Source: Robbsia andropogonis
GTDB lineage: Bacteria; Pseudomonadota; Gammaproteobacteria; Burkholderiales; Burkholderiaceae
Direction: 5' to 3'
Assembly (NCBI RefSeq): GCF_000970345.1
Contig: NZ_LAQU01000003.1
Coordinates: forward strand, 248,001 to 312,000
DNA length: 64,000 nucleotides
Below, piece after piece: positions 37,871-46,678 of this stretch (positions are counted from its first letter, which is position 1; the number at the start of each line of letters is the position of its first letter). Under the pieces are notes generated by a model. It was not told the origin of the DNA and did no database searches. It worked only from the letters and a program-made list of their open reading frames with translations. A program made the position numbers and the translations under genes.

Positions 37871-40800
37871 TCACCGGCCATTGGCATCCACGCCGGGTTG
37901 ATACCAAAGGCTCTTCGGACTCCGCTCATCCGTCAGGTCATACAACTGGAACTGTCGATCAAGCTTCGCACCACCATCCCGTGTCAGCGGTTCCCAATTC
38001 AGGTTCGCCACACCACCGGTCGATCGACTGAGCAATGCATCGAACGGGATTTGCACATAAATACCCTTGTCAAAACTACCTTCTCCAAATTGCGCCGATG
38101 AGACGTTCGTCTTTGTTGCATAGGCGCCCATCAACACACCATTACGGAAGCGTCGCGATACATCCAGCGTCACGCCTTTATCCTTCGCCAAGTACTGGCC
38201 GACGCTGGCCTTGACTAGCACGTCGTGCCAACCTGTATCCCAATAAGCCGTCAGATGACCGGTGAAAGCTTTGTAATCGCGCATGCTGAAGTCCTGATTG
38301 AATGCGCGCTGCCTGACCTCATTGACGTCCACGCCCACCGCCAACGGGCTATTCGACGGACGATAGAGCCATTCGGCGCCGACCCCCGCATACATCGGCT
38401 CCAGCAGGCCGCCATAGACGCTGTAGTACTGGTTCGCCGTCAACTTGCCGACATGCGTCATCTGCAGGTAGGGGATCGTCAACCGGGACGTCGTCATGTA
38501 CTCCCGCGCATACGTGCGGACCCGTGGCAGCGAACTGGGTGCGTCATACGTGAAGTTCGAATAGTTGTCGAACAGGCGGTAGCTGAGCCCGCCCGCGATC
38601 CACGTGTCCGATCGCAGCCGGAAGGCCGCATTCATCGTCGCGGAAATGCTGTACAACACAAAGCCATTCGGACCGCCCAGGGATTGGGAATAGCCCGGAC
38701 CGAACGCGTAATAGAAGCGCTGGATCGGGGCCTTGTAAAGCGTTGGGCCTTCGTCCACCTGCGCGTTCGGTGGCGGCGCGCCTTCGAGAATCACCGGCGT
38801 CTGATCCGTGACCGGCACCGCCTGTGTCTTGCTTTGCACCCATGCCGTACGACGGACTGTGTAGGAGCGCATCGTCTGTCCGTGCACAACGGTAACGATC
38901 CGGAACGTATCGATATCGGCCGGCGCATCGCGATGCAGCACCGCCGAGATCTGATCCAGCAAACGGCGGCGATAGAAGGCCTGCGGACTGTCGAATACAA
39001 TGACGAGTACATGACCATGCGACTGGATATCCAGCACTTTCCAACCGGTCTGGGCCTGGACGTCCGCCGCGGTCTTTTTCCAATCCGGCGGTGGCGCATC
39101 GGCGGCCGGGCGTTGTGGCTGCACCGGCAGCGACGGCACCTCGCTCAGCTTGCGGGTACCAAGGTTCGACAGGTTGCCGTGTAGCGTCGCGCCGAACATC
39201 AAACGATTGCCGCGCTCGAAACCCGCGCTTAAGTCGAGGTTGCGATTCAAGCGATACGTAAAACCAACATTGATCGGCAGTTTGGCGTGTGCGTTATATC
39301 CGAACGGTTCCTGCTTATAGTCATTGCCGTCGTACTCCAGCTTCAACACCAACGGAATGCTCGACAGCTGGTACTGAACGCCACCGAACAAAGAGGTACG
39401 GCCACGGAAGAATGAGTCACCGAGACCACCCGCTTCCGATGAACCCGAACCGGACCCATCCGGACGGGTGTTGAATTTACTGCTGAATATCGACAATGGA
39501 TTGCTCAGGTTGCCGCGTCCGCCGATATAGCCCCACCCGAGTCCCAGCGACCAGTCAAAACCACCAGTACGCTTGCTGGCCACCAGATACTCACCAGAGA
39601 AAAGGCCGGTACCCCCAATATCCATCGCCCCGACGGAAAATTCCGGGATATACGCGGATTCCTTCCACAGCCGAACCTTCACATCGATCGATTTGTCCTT
39701 GTATGACTGGTCTCCGCTCAAAGCCTCCGCGCCGTACAAGTGATTCATGATGCTGGTGTAGCGGAACCCGAATTCGAACCAGTCGAGGGGGTGCAGCATC
39801 ACATTTACACGCTGATACGGATTCACTTCGGTGAAACTGATCGACGCTTCACCGGCACGTCCCATCCGTGCGGACGGTGTCTGCAACAACCCTTCGCTGC
39901 CCCAATCATTGGCGGTGATTTGCAGGTCGGTCCCGCGGTCGTCGGCCCATCGGCTAGCCGCCGCCAGATTCGCTGCGCTGACGTTTGGCTTGATCAGTTC
40001 GTCCGGCGTCGCCGACTGCTTCAACGCCATGCTATTCGCCGTGACGGACGCCTCAGACGACGTCATCGGAGCAGCGGCACGCGCGTTATCGGCTTTGGGC
40101 ACCGCATTCTGAGCAACCGTCGTCACCGCCACGGGCGCCGTACGGCGGTCATTGCCACTCGCCGAATTCACCGTATCCGCCTGGATCGATGCGCCGTTCA
40201 GCGCCGTCGCGTTCTCCGAGCCAATGACCGGGTCTACTGTCGACGACGTGGCGGCGGCAGGCGTACGTATGCCGGACGGCGGCTGTGTCGCGAGGAATTC
40301 AGCAATCTTGTCAGACACGCTTTCGGGCCAGCCACTACGGCGGCTGGGTGCCCAGATCCACGCACCGGGCGCGACGGTAACTTGTTTTTGTTCGTTCCAG
40401 ATCGCGATGCCGGCCTTTGCAACGGTCCCGTCAGGCTGGGCTACCCAGGCGATTTCGGCGCGGATTCGCGGCGTGCAGGCACGTATGTAGTAGCTGGCTT
40501 CCGAATCCGGGTGATAGGGCACCGTGCAAACGTCACCATTTTCCAGGATCACGCTAACAGTATCGGGCCGTAACGGAATCGTCACCGTGTCACCCGGCGA
40601 CAGCATCGGGTCGAGCGGCGGATTGACTTGCAGCCAGCGGCCATCGCCGGAAGGCACCGGCAGTCGGCCGGTAGGCTGCATGCCGGACAATCGCGCGTAC
40701 AGGCCGTCACGGGTAGCTGCCTTGATGCGACGCGTGCCGGGACGATAACGAATCTGCGTGAGCAACGCGCGCCAGCGCGCCTCCTGGATCAATCGGTCTA

Positions 40801-41071
40801 GCGGACGCGTCCAAATCAGGGCGTGCGTGTACAGCGGCGCCGGTGCGGAACCGCCCGCGCCATTGCTGTCCAACCCCGCCTCTTCAATATGACGTTGCAC
40901 GAGCCAATCACCCAGATATGTGGACTGATCAATCGTCGCCGATACTTGCGACCATGCCCGCATCGGCACACCGCAAAGCAACAGACACGACAATAGATAC
41001 CGTGCGCTTTGGCCACGTGTACGTCGCACGCCACGTGCTCCATGCGCTCCCCGCGCCCCCCATTTATGCAT
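37871..41071 (-). CDS. GfcC-YjbH fusion, exopolysaccharide envelope protein
   Basis: The 1066-residue protein has a basic N terminus followed by a signal peptide (cleavage near 41). Residues about 45-265 match the GfcC/YjbG family: Leu-Ser-Pro-Gly-Asp-Thr-Val-Thr-Ile-Pro, Trp-Val-Ala-Gln-Pro-Asp-Gly-Thr-Val and Ala-Pro-Gly-Ala-Trp-Ile-Trp-Ala. An Ala/Thr/Ser-rich linker (about 265-375) leads to a YjbH-type beta-barrel domain starting with Gly-Leu-Leu-Gln-Thr-Pro-Ser-Ala-Arg-Met. In E. coli YjbG and YjbH are separate products of yjbEFGH, an Rcs-regulated exopolysaccharide operon. The gene starts 18 bp after the yjbF stop. The fusion implies a periplasmic domain tethered to an outer-membrane barrel. 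Confidence 0.85.
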   Translation of the reverse strand: MHKWGARGAHGARGVRRTRGQSARYLLSCLLLCGVPMRAWSQVSATIDQSTYLGDWLVQRHIEEAGLDSNGAGGSAPAPLYTHALIWTRPLDRLIQEARWRALLTQIRYRPGTRRIKAATRDGLYARLSGMQPTGRLPVPSGDGRWLQVNPPLDPMLSPGDTVTIPLRPDTVSVILENGDVCTVPYHPDSEASYYIRACTPRIRAEIAWVAQPDGTVAKAGIAIWNEQKQVTVAPGAWIWAPSRRSGWPESVSDKIAEFLATQPPSGIRTPAAATSSTVDPVIGSENATALNGASIQADTVNSASGNDRRTAPVAVTTVAQNAVPKADNARAAAPMTSSEASVTANSMALKQSATPDELIKPNVSAANLAAASRWADDRGTDLQITANDWGSEGLLQTPSARMGRAGEASISFTEVNPYQRVNVMLHPLDWFEFGFRYTSIMNHLYGAEALSGDQSYKDKSIDVKVRLWKESAYIPEFSVGAMDIGGTGLFSGEYLVASKRTGGFDWSLGLGWGYIGGRGNLSNPLSIFSSKFNTRPDGSGSGSSEAGGLGDSFFRGRTSLFGGVQYQLSSIPLVLKLEYDGNDYKQEPFGYNAHAKLPINVGFTYRLNRNLDLSAGFERGNRLMFGATLHGNLSNLGTRKLSEVPSLPVQPQRPAADAPPPDWKKTAADVQAQTGWKVLDIQSHGHVLVIVFDSPQAFYRRRLLDQISAVLHRDAPADIDTFRIVTVVHGQTMRSYTVRRTAWVQSKTQAVPVTDQTPVILEGAPPPNAQVDEGPTLYKAPIQRFYYAFGPGYSQSLGGPNGFVLYSISATMNAAFRLRSDTWIAGGLSYRLFDNYSNFTYDAPSSLPRVRTYAREYMTTSRLTIPYLQMTHVGKLTANQYYSVYGGLLEPMYAGVGAEWLYRPSNSPLAVGVDVNEVRQRAFNQDFSMRDYKAFTGHLTAYWDTGWHDVLVKASVGQYLAKDKGVTLDVSRRFRNGVLMGAYATKTNVSSAQFGEGSFDKGIYVQIPFDALLSRSTGGVANLNWEPLTRDGGAKLDRQFQLYDLTDERSPKSLWYQPGVDANGR

Positions 41072-41089
41072 CGACGCTTGCCCTTATGT

Positions 41090-41725
41090 TCAATTCGGCC
41101 AGCGCTGCCAGGAGAAGCACAGGCTCCTCGACAGACACTGCTCCCCATAAACCACTTCGCTGGTTTGTCCATCAAAACGCACCGCATAGCGCGACGCGGG
41201 CAACGCGTTTTCTCCCGACGATGTTTCACGGAACCAATGCAGCGACGGGTCCGGCACACCGTAGAAGCCGCTACGATGTGGTGCAGCAATGGGCGTAACC
41301 GTCAACTGGTCCATCAAGCCGAAGTGATAACCGGGCGACTCATCCCGCCGGCGCTGCAGCGTTGCGTCCGCGCCTATCGACTGCCAGTCGGGCTGCGCGG
41401 AAAGCCGCACGTCGGTCCATTCCACCGGCGTCCCACTTGCCGCCAATACACGGCCATTCTGCAAACGCAACACTTCGCCCGCACCGCTGTACCACACATC
41501 CACCGTACCGCCCGGCGCCGACTCCTGCGCACCGCGCGCCATCAGGAACGACTTGCCCTGCACCGTCACCAGCAGGTAGGCATACCCTTTGGTCAAGGGC
41601 GTACGCGCCACCGAGGCCTGCGAAGAACTGCGCTTGAACTTGATGTAATCCGAGACAGCGGTCACCGGCGCCGAACAGGCACCCAACAACACGGTCGCAC
41701 AAACGAGAAGACGCGCAATCTGCAT
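41090..41725 (-). CDS. YjbF/GfcB-family lipoprotein
   Basis: The 211-residue lipoprotein has a signal peptide with lipobox Leu-Leu-Gly-Ala-Cys17. Lys-Gly-Tyr-Ala-Tyr-Leu-Leu-Val follows, and the C-terminal half matches the YjbF family (Tyr-Tyr/Phe-Gly-Leu-Met-Asp, Arg-Phe-Asp-Gly). It is the first gene of the - strand exopolysaccharide block. The frame also runs upstream to 41842 with a second hydrophobic start (also ending in a Cys-like lipobox), but the internal ATG at 41725 gives the normal length. YjbF works with GfcC/YjbH proteins in polymer secretion; the exact role is unknown. Confidence 0.8.
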   Translation of the reverse strand: MQIARLLVCATVLLGACSAPVTAVSDYIKFKRSSSQASVARTPLTKGYAYLLVTVQGKSFLMARGAQESAPGGTVDVWYSGAGEVLRLQNGRVLAASGTPVEWTDVRLSAQPDWQSIGADATLQRRRDESPGYHFGLMDQLTVTPIAAPHRSGFYGVPDPSLHWFRETSSGENALPASRYAVRFDGQTSEVVYGEQCLSRSLCFSWQRWPN

Positions 41726-43126
41726 AGCTTGTTTTTCAACGCCCCGAGAATCCTGCTGCGCGAGCTCCCTGCCCACGCACGATGTGCCGCATGCACTGAT
41801 AACAAAGGCTCCCACGCAGACAACGCGAGGAGCCCATGACATCTCAAAAAACTTTCAAACCGACGCGGCGATTTCGCCTCGCACGGCATGCCCTCCTCGC
41901 GATACCGGACGGTCAAGGCATGCGATGCGGACGTATTGCCGCCATACCCGAGCATGAAGGAGACAACCTTGTCTTCATGCGATTTGCAGTGCAGACAAAA
42001 CGTGATCCTTACCCCGCACGCCCCTTCTACTCGGCAAAAGCCGGGCTGCCGCAACGCCAAGTCAGCTCGCCGGCATCTCGCTACGGACAGCATACGGAAT
42101 CGATACCGCTGGAAAACGGCGCGCTTGGCGGCACATCGCGGTTCAGTCATGTCACGACGGCGTAATGCGCTACCGTCGCGTCGATAGACAACGCCGTTCG
42201 GTCCAACTGACCGCTCACAACGTTGCTCAGGCCTCGTTACCGCTGCCTGCTACCCCGACATGACCGAAAGACGGTCTGCGATCGGCAACATCAGCGGCAA
42301 TCGTTGCCGCGCAGCGTGAGGACCGAACACATTCTAGTGGCGAAAAATCGTCGTCTCAACACCCAGCTTGTATCCAGACGTTTCGAAATCCCACTTTCCG
42401 ATTATTACCTCGCCCTCGATTGACCGTTTTTACCATTCAATATCGCACGCCATTTTGAAATCCGCGAGACCAGTACGTGCGCCGTTTCGATGCCCCATAT
42501 TGAAAGTCGACATCACCCTGTCATACGTACGCGTCACACCGTATCCCATTTCATCCAAATACCGGCCTTGGCATCTGTCGAATATCGCCCACATCCCTCG
42601 CCATACATCACCGGACCGAAGGCTGGCAACGTCATCGCCCTGGTTCGAAAGCCGCGCCGGACAATGGGCTAAGCGTCGAACATACGGTGCCGGGTCCTGC
42701 CATCGCGACATGACGCTAAAACATTAAAGCATGCTCTGGGTGAACGCGTACGCCTGCCCCGCGCAAACAACCGAAACCGGCGCATGCGTCATTAAATGGC
42801 AGACATCGCTAACGTAGGAATCCTCTGACAAGACAATGGTCATGGTGCCAATATCGCTGCCATAATGATCACGGTGATAGCATTGAAATACCCAATCGAC
42901 ACGCAGTTGGTCGCCAACCAAAAATAAAGAGCGATGCGCGCCCGGATGACCAATTCGTAAAAGTTGTTTTCTTCCCCAGCCGCGACAATATCCATCTGAT
43001 AGCATGATGGGTCGCGTCTAATACATTATTTGCCGCCTCGCCCGCATGCGCGCCGGATCATCGGGACCGGTGCGGGCACGATCCGCACCGTATGGTGTTC
43101 GGCGGCGCAACGGCTTTGGAGCATTC
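41726..43126. other. 1.4-kb intergenic region between divergent yjbF and manC
   Basis: I find no gene I can support well. A 93-residue - strand frame (42724-43005) has a protein-like composition, but no ribosome-binding site. The DNA is less GC-rich than flanking genes from about 42300 onward, with TAATACATTAT at about 43018-43028 near manC. Divergent promoters for the whole exopolysaccharide locus must lie in or near this stretch, and its length leaves room for regulator sites or long leaders. Confidence 0.55.
42724..43005 (-). CDS. Doubtful small ORF (93 aa)
   Basis: The frame encodes 93 residues with balanced composition, including Leu-Phe-Leu-Val-Gly-Asp-Gln-Leu-Arg-Val-Asp-Trp-Val-Phe and four Cys. 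I see no ribosome-binding site, no family, and the surrounding region shows no operon context. It may be a real small protein, a gene remnant or chance. Confidence 0.2.
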   Translation of the reverse strand: MLSDGYCRGWGRKQLLRIGHPGAHRSLFLVGDQLRVDWVFQCYHRDHYGSDIGTMTIVLSEDSYVSDVCHLMTHAPVSVVCAGQAYAFTQSML

Positions 43127-44629
43127 ATGAACCAGATTATCGATTCCGTCTCCGTGACCGCTCCGGCTGTCGGGGATACGACCAGCATTCAGCAGGTCAT
43201 CCTCGCCGGCGGTTCCGGGTCGCGCTTATGGCCCCTGTCGCGCGAGCATTACCCGAAGCAATTGATCGGTTTGTTAGGAGAGCAGTCGCTGCTCGAATCG
43301 ACATTGGGCCGGATCGACGGTCTTCGCACGACAAATCGCGTCGCAGCCGAGACATTGCTGGTGTGCGGAGAGGATCATCGGTTTCTGACCGCGGAACAAC
43401 TTCGGGCGAACGGTCGCGCGGCGCGCATCATCCTCGAACCCATCGGGCGCAATACGGCCCCCGCATTGACCGTTGCGGCGCTTGCCGCGACGACCGATAA
43501 CAATGATCCGGTCATGGTTGTGATGCCGGCGGATCATGCCGTGGCGGACCAGGACGCATTTGAAAAAGCGGTTGCCCGTGCAGCGGTATACGCACAGGAA
43601 GGAGCAGTAGTGGCGCTGGGCATCGTGCCGAATCGTGCGGAAACGGGCTATGGCTACATCAAGGCCGGCGCGAACGTCGGCGAGCACGGCGGCCATGCGC
43701 TCGAACGCTTTGTCGAAAAGCCACACCGTGAATTGGCCGAGCAGTACCTGGCCTCCGGTGAATATTGGTGGAACAGCGGCATCTTTATTGTTCGTGCCTC
43801 CACATGGCTGCGCGCGATTGCCGCCTATCAGCCGGAAATTCATGCAGCGGTGTCGGACGCGTTCGCACGCGGCAAGGACGATGGCGACTTCTATCGCTTG
43901 AATAAAACCGCCTTTACGGCGTGTCCGACGGATTCGATCGATTACGCAGTGATGGAACGGCTAGGCGACGATAGCGGCCTGACTGATATCAAGGCGGTGG
44001 TCGTGCCGTTGAACGCCGGATGGTCTGACGTTGGTTCCTGGGACGCGGTCTGGGACATATCGGAAAAGGACACGAACGGCAACGTCGCCCGGGGTCGCGT
44101 GATGTTCGAGGGCACGACGTCCACTTTTGCTCATTCCGATGGACGCCTGATTGCCTGCGTCGGCCTGACCGACACGATCGTGGTCGAAACGCCGGACGCC
44201 ATCCTGGTTGCGGACAAGCAGCATGTGCAGCACGTCAAATCGATCGTCAATCAGTTGAAAAGCAACGGCGATCCGGAAGCGCAAAACCATCGCAAGGTTC
44301 ATCGCCCGTGGGGTTATTACGATTCGATCGACATGGGCGGACGCTTTCAGGTCAAGCGGATCGTGGTCAACCCAGGGGCGAAGTTGTCACTGCAGATGCA
44401 CTACCATCGCGCCGAACATTGGATTGTTGTAAGCGGCACGGCGGAAGTAACATGTGGTGACAATGTGATGTTGCTATCGGAAAATCAATCCACCTACATT
44501 CCGCTGGGTTACAAGCACCGCTTGGCCAATCCAGGCCGCGTGCCGCTCGAAATCATCGAAGTGCAATCCGGCTCGTATTTGGGCGAGGACGATATCGTTC
44601 GCTTCGATGACACCTACGGCCGTGCCTGA
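43127..44629 (+). CDS. manC: Mannose-1-phosphate guanylyltransferase / mannose-6-phosphate isomerase
   Basis: This 500-residue bifunctional enzyme makes GDP-mannose. The N-terminal nucleotidyltransferase shows Gly-Gly-Ser-Gly-Ser-Arg-Leu-Trp-Pro-Leu-Ser at residues 28-38 and Phe-Val-Glu-Lys-Pro. The C-terminal cupin isomerase part has Gln-Met-His-Tyr-His-Arg-Ala-Glu-His-Trp near 422-431. GGAG lies about 5 bases before the ATG at 43127; the frame upstream is non-conserved. It corresponds to bceA in cepacian loci but is divergent here rather than leading the operon. Confidence 0.94.
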   Translation: MNQIIDSVSVTAPAVGDTTSIQQVILAGGSGSRLWPLSREHYPKQLIGLLGEQSLLESTLGRIDGLRTTNRVAAETLLVCGEDHRFLTAEQLRANGRAARIILEPIGRNTAPALTVAALAATTDNNDPVMVVMPADHAVADQDAFEKAVARAAVYAQEGAVVALGIVPNRAETGYGYIKAGANVGEHGGHALERFVEKPHRELAEQYLASGEYWWNSGIFIVRASTWLRAIAAYQPEIHAAVSDAFARGKDDGDFYRLNKTAFTACPTDSIDYAVMERLGDDSGLTDIKAVVVPLNAGWSDVGSWDAVWDISEKDTNGNVARGRVMFEGTTSTFAHSDGRLIACVGLTDTIVVETPDAILVADKQHVQHVKSIVNQLKSNGDPEAQNHRKVHRPWGYYDSIDMGGRFQVKRIVVNPGAKLSLQMHYHRAEHWIVVSGTAEVTCGDNVMLLSENQSTYIPLGYKHRLANPGRVPLEIIEVQSGSYLGEDDIVRFDDTYGRA

Positions 44630-45342
44630 GCAGCGCGGAAAAAAGGGAGCTTTTTCTCACTAATAGAAACTCCCTCCCCGTTCACGTGGTAGCCTCTCCA
44701 CGTTGCTGCCCACGCCCTCACGCCGGCAACGCCGAAATAAAGCGTGAGGCGAGGCGCATTTCACTACTTCTCGCCCCTACCCAGGGACGGCGCCGCAGGG
44801 TTACATCTATTTCATCCAGATACACTCTAATGCATCTTTGTGCGCATTAACCCCGAACAGTGTATTAATGTCGACATACCCAGAGATCGGGCACCGAATT
44901 TCAAAATTCGTCTTATTAAAGAGAACGTTTGATGCAATGACATGCAGCAATTAACATATGACGAAACAACAATCAGATTTCGGCCGATTTTTTAAATCGC
45001 TTGCGCGCCATTATGGCTTAATCAGACGTTCACTCGACATCAACTGATTTGATTCGTCGTAGTTTTATAGGCATGCGAGGACGCGCTGGCATTCATTTAG
45101 GTACATCTTAGTGGATTTATCGTCCAAAAATGAAATGATACGCATCACGCGCCCAAAAAATTACACAACGGCGATACGGCAAATCACGTGGAAAAATCAA
45201 TCGGCATCCGGTGCAAATTGGCGTCCGCTACCGTATTACCAGTGAATGCCATGCCCAATACCGGACCGCCCCATGTCGCCCGGCAGGCGGCCTGGGGCCC
45301 ATCTCACCACGCGGTACGTGATCGCGCGGTGTAATGCCTGGA
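44630..45342. other. Intergenic, AT-rich, next to the H-NS-like gene
   Basis: No gene is seen. The first part has an imperfect hairpin (44644-44675). From about 44810 to 45240 the sequence is AT-richer, with A-tracts (for example near 44990 and 45150). It lies between two convergent genes (manC + and the H-NS-like gene -), so no promoter is required, and its size is unexplained. Confidence 0.5.
44644..44675 (+). terminator. Weak hairpin after manC
   Basis: AGGGAG at 44644-44649 pairs with CTCCCT at 44670-44675, with an inner TTTCT/AGAAA helix and a 3-nt bulge. There is no T-run after the 3' arm, so termination is uncertain. It starts 14 bases after the manC stop. Confidence 0.35.
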
Positions 45343-45660
45343 TCAGATCAAGAATCGTGTGCGATCTTCTGTAAATGCGATCCACTTTGGCGGTTTTCCA
45401 CGGCCGGACCAGGTTGCGCCGGTTTCCGGATCGCGGTATTTCGGCGCAACGCTTGCACGTGTTGCTTGCTGTTTAGGCTGGCGGCCTGGCTTTCCGCCAA
45501 ATCCGAGATCGGCCGCGGTAAGCTGAAAAAGCGCAATCTTCTTGAGTACGGTCTCCAGAGCACCCGCCCTGTCGCGCTCTTTCATCTCATTGATTAAACG
45601 ATCCAACTCGTCCCGCTGGGCGGTCAATGCACCCAATGTATTGTCGGCTTCTTGCGCCAT
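45343..45660 (-). CDS. H-NS-family nucleoid protein
   Basis: The 105-residue protein has a coiled-coil N-terminal half (about 10-45) and the H-NS DNA-binding C terminus, residues 75-94, including Tyr-Arg-Asp-Pro and Trp-Ser-Gly-Arg-Gly-Lys-Pro-Pro. A strong AAGGAG ribosome-binding site precedes the ATG. It binds AT-rich DNA and may silence the AT-rich intergenic regions of this window; that is inference. Length is typical for Burkholderiaceae H-NS paralogues. Confidence 0.88.
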   Translation of the reverse strand: MAQEADNTLGALTAQRDELDRLINEMKERDRAGALETVLKKIALFQLTAADLGFGGKPGRQPKQQATRASVAPKYRDPETGATWSGRGKPPKWIAFTEDRTRFLI

Positions 45661-46121
45661 CGCACTCTCCTTTTACGAACGCTCATTCGTTGCCATGCGC
45701 ACCACCTTTCTCATCAATAATCACATGATGTAGATGACCAATTTTTGGATTGCATGATCTGAAACTGAAACGCACTCGAATACTACATGAGAATGTTCCT
45801 TTCGATAAGAAGTCATTTATCGCTTCGTTTCAATTATGTAAACGTTCTTTTGCGAACCACCTTAAAATCGCCGCAAATGTTCATGTATTTTACTACGTCA
45901 TGGCATCAAATGCCTGTATTGCCAGTATAGATAATCAGTAATAATTGCTTCCGAAGGAAATCGCGTTACGCCAACCTCATTTGAAAAATCTCCTGCCTAC
46001 CTGATAGTTCACGTCACCGCTAGCAAGGTCGAACGGGTTCATACCGGGTCTCGCCAAATTTGGTAAGGTAAAAGATCGCTGCCCTTGTACGACGACAACG
46101 GACGATAAAAGGAGCAACACA
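45661..46121. other. Divergent promoter region of H-NS-like and DUF883 genes
   Basis: No gene is supported. The region is AT-rich (about 45690-45960) and lies between divergent genes, so both promoters are expected here. A 63-residue + strand frame (45750-45941) has no ribosome-binding site worth naming. The DUF883 gene has AAGGAG 8 bases before its start. Confidence 0.5.
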
Positions 46122-46496
46122 ATGAATGCATTCGACAAGACCACAGATGCACTGGCAGATGCCGCATCGGAAGGTGCCAAGACGGGCCGTCGGTTTAGCC
46201 GGCAGGTTGCCGCGGCTGGCGATGCGGCCGGGTCCGATATTCGCGCGCTGCTAAAAGACCTAGAATCCGCCCTGAAGGAAGGCAAGGATGACGACGTCGG
46301 CGCACTGCGATCGCGTTTGGAAGCACGTCTGGCTGACGCCAGAGCAACCTACGACGACGCGCAATATACGATTCGCCAAAAGTTGCAAGCGGCGGCAGAG
46401 ACCACAGACGACTTCGTTCGGGGCCGGCCATGGGAAACCATTGGCGCAGCAGCAGGGATCGCATTCCTGCTTGGCGTGATCATCGGCCGCGGCTAG
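46122..46496 (+). CDS. DUF883 (ElaB/YqjD-like) membrane-anchored protein
   Basis: The 124-residue protein has a long charged amphipathic helix region (about 1-95) and a single C-terminal membrane helix ending in Ile-Ile-Gly-Arg-Gly. Arg-Pro-Trp-Glu before the helix is the DUF883 hallmark. E. coli relatives (YqjD, ElaB) are stationary-phase inner-membrane proteins reported to bind ribosomes. AAGGAG lies 8 bases upstream of the ATG. A strong terminator follows. Confidence 0.88.
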   Translation: MNAFDKTTDALADAASEGAKTGRRFSRQVAAAGDAAGSDIRALLKDLESALKEGKDDDVGALRSRLEARLADARATYDDAQYTIRQKLQAAAETTDDFVRGRPWETIGAAAGIAFLLGVIIGRG

Positions 46497-46515
46497 GCAC
46501 TATTTCGCCGGCGAA

Positions 46516-46547
46516 AAAAAACATCGCGTAGCTTCGCGATGTTTTTT
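46516..46547. terminator. Bidirectional intrinsic terminator
   Basis: A 13-bp perfect stem (AAAAAACATCGCG at 46516-46528 and CGCGATGTTTTTT at 46535-46547) encloses a 6-nt loop TAGCTT. The T-run on the + strand and the A-run (U-run on -) make it work in both directions. It separates the DUF883 gene from the convergent livK-like gene. Confidence 0.93.
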
Positions 46548-46678
46548 GGGTGTGCTGCTTGGCAGCGGCGGCACGCCGGGCCGGACAAAGAAGGCACACA
46601 CTACCTTCCGTACCTTCCAGCAAGCTCAGTGCAGTGACCGCCCGGGATCAGCGAGCGGGCAGCCAATCTGACGCGGTA

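Noticed and set aside
41836-42165. 109-codon + strand frame next to yjbF
   Set aside because: No ribosome-binding site, overlaps the yjbF upstream region, composition unlike neighbours and no recognisable domain.
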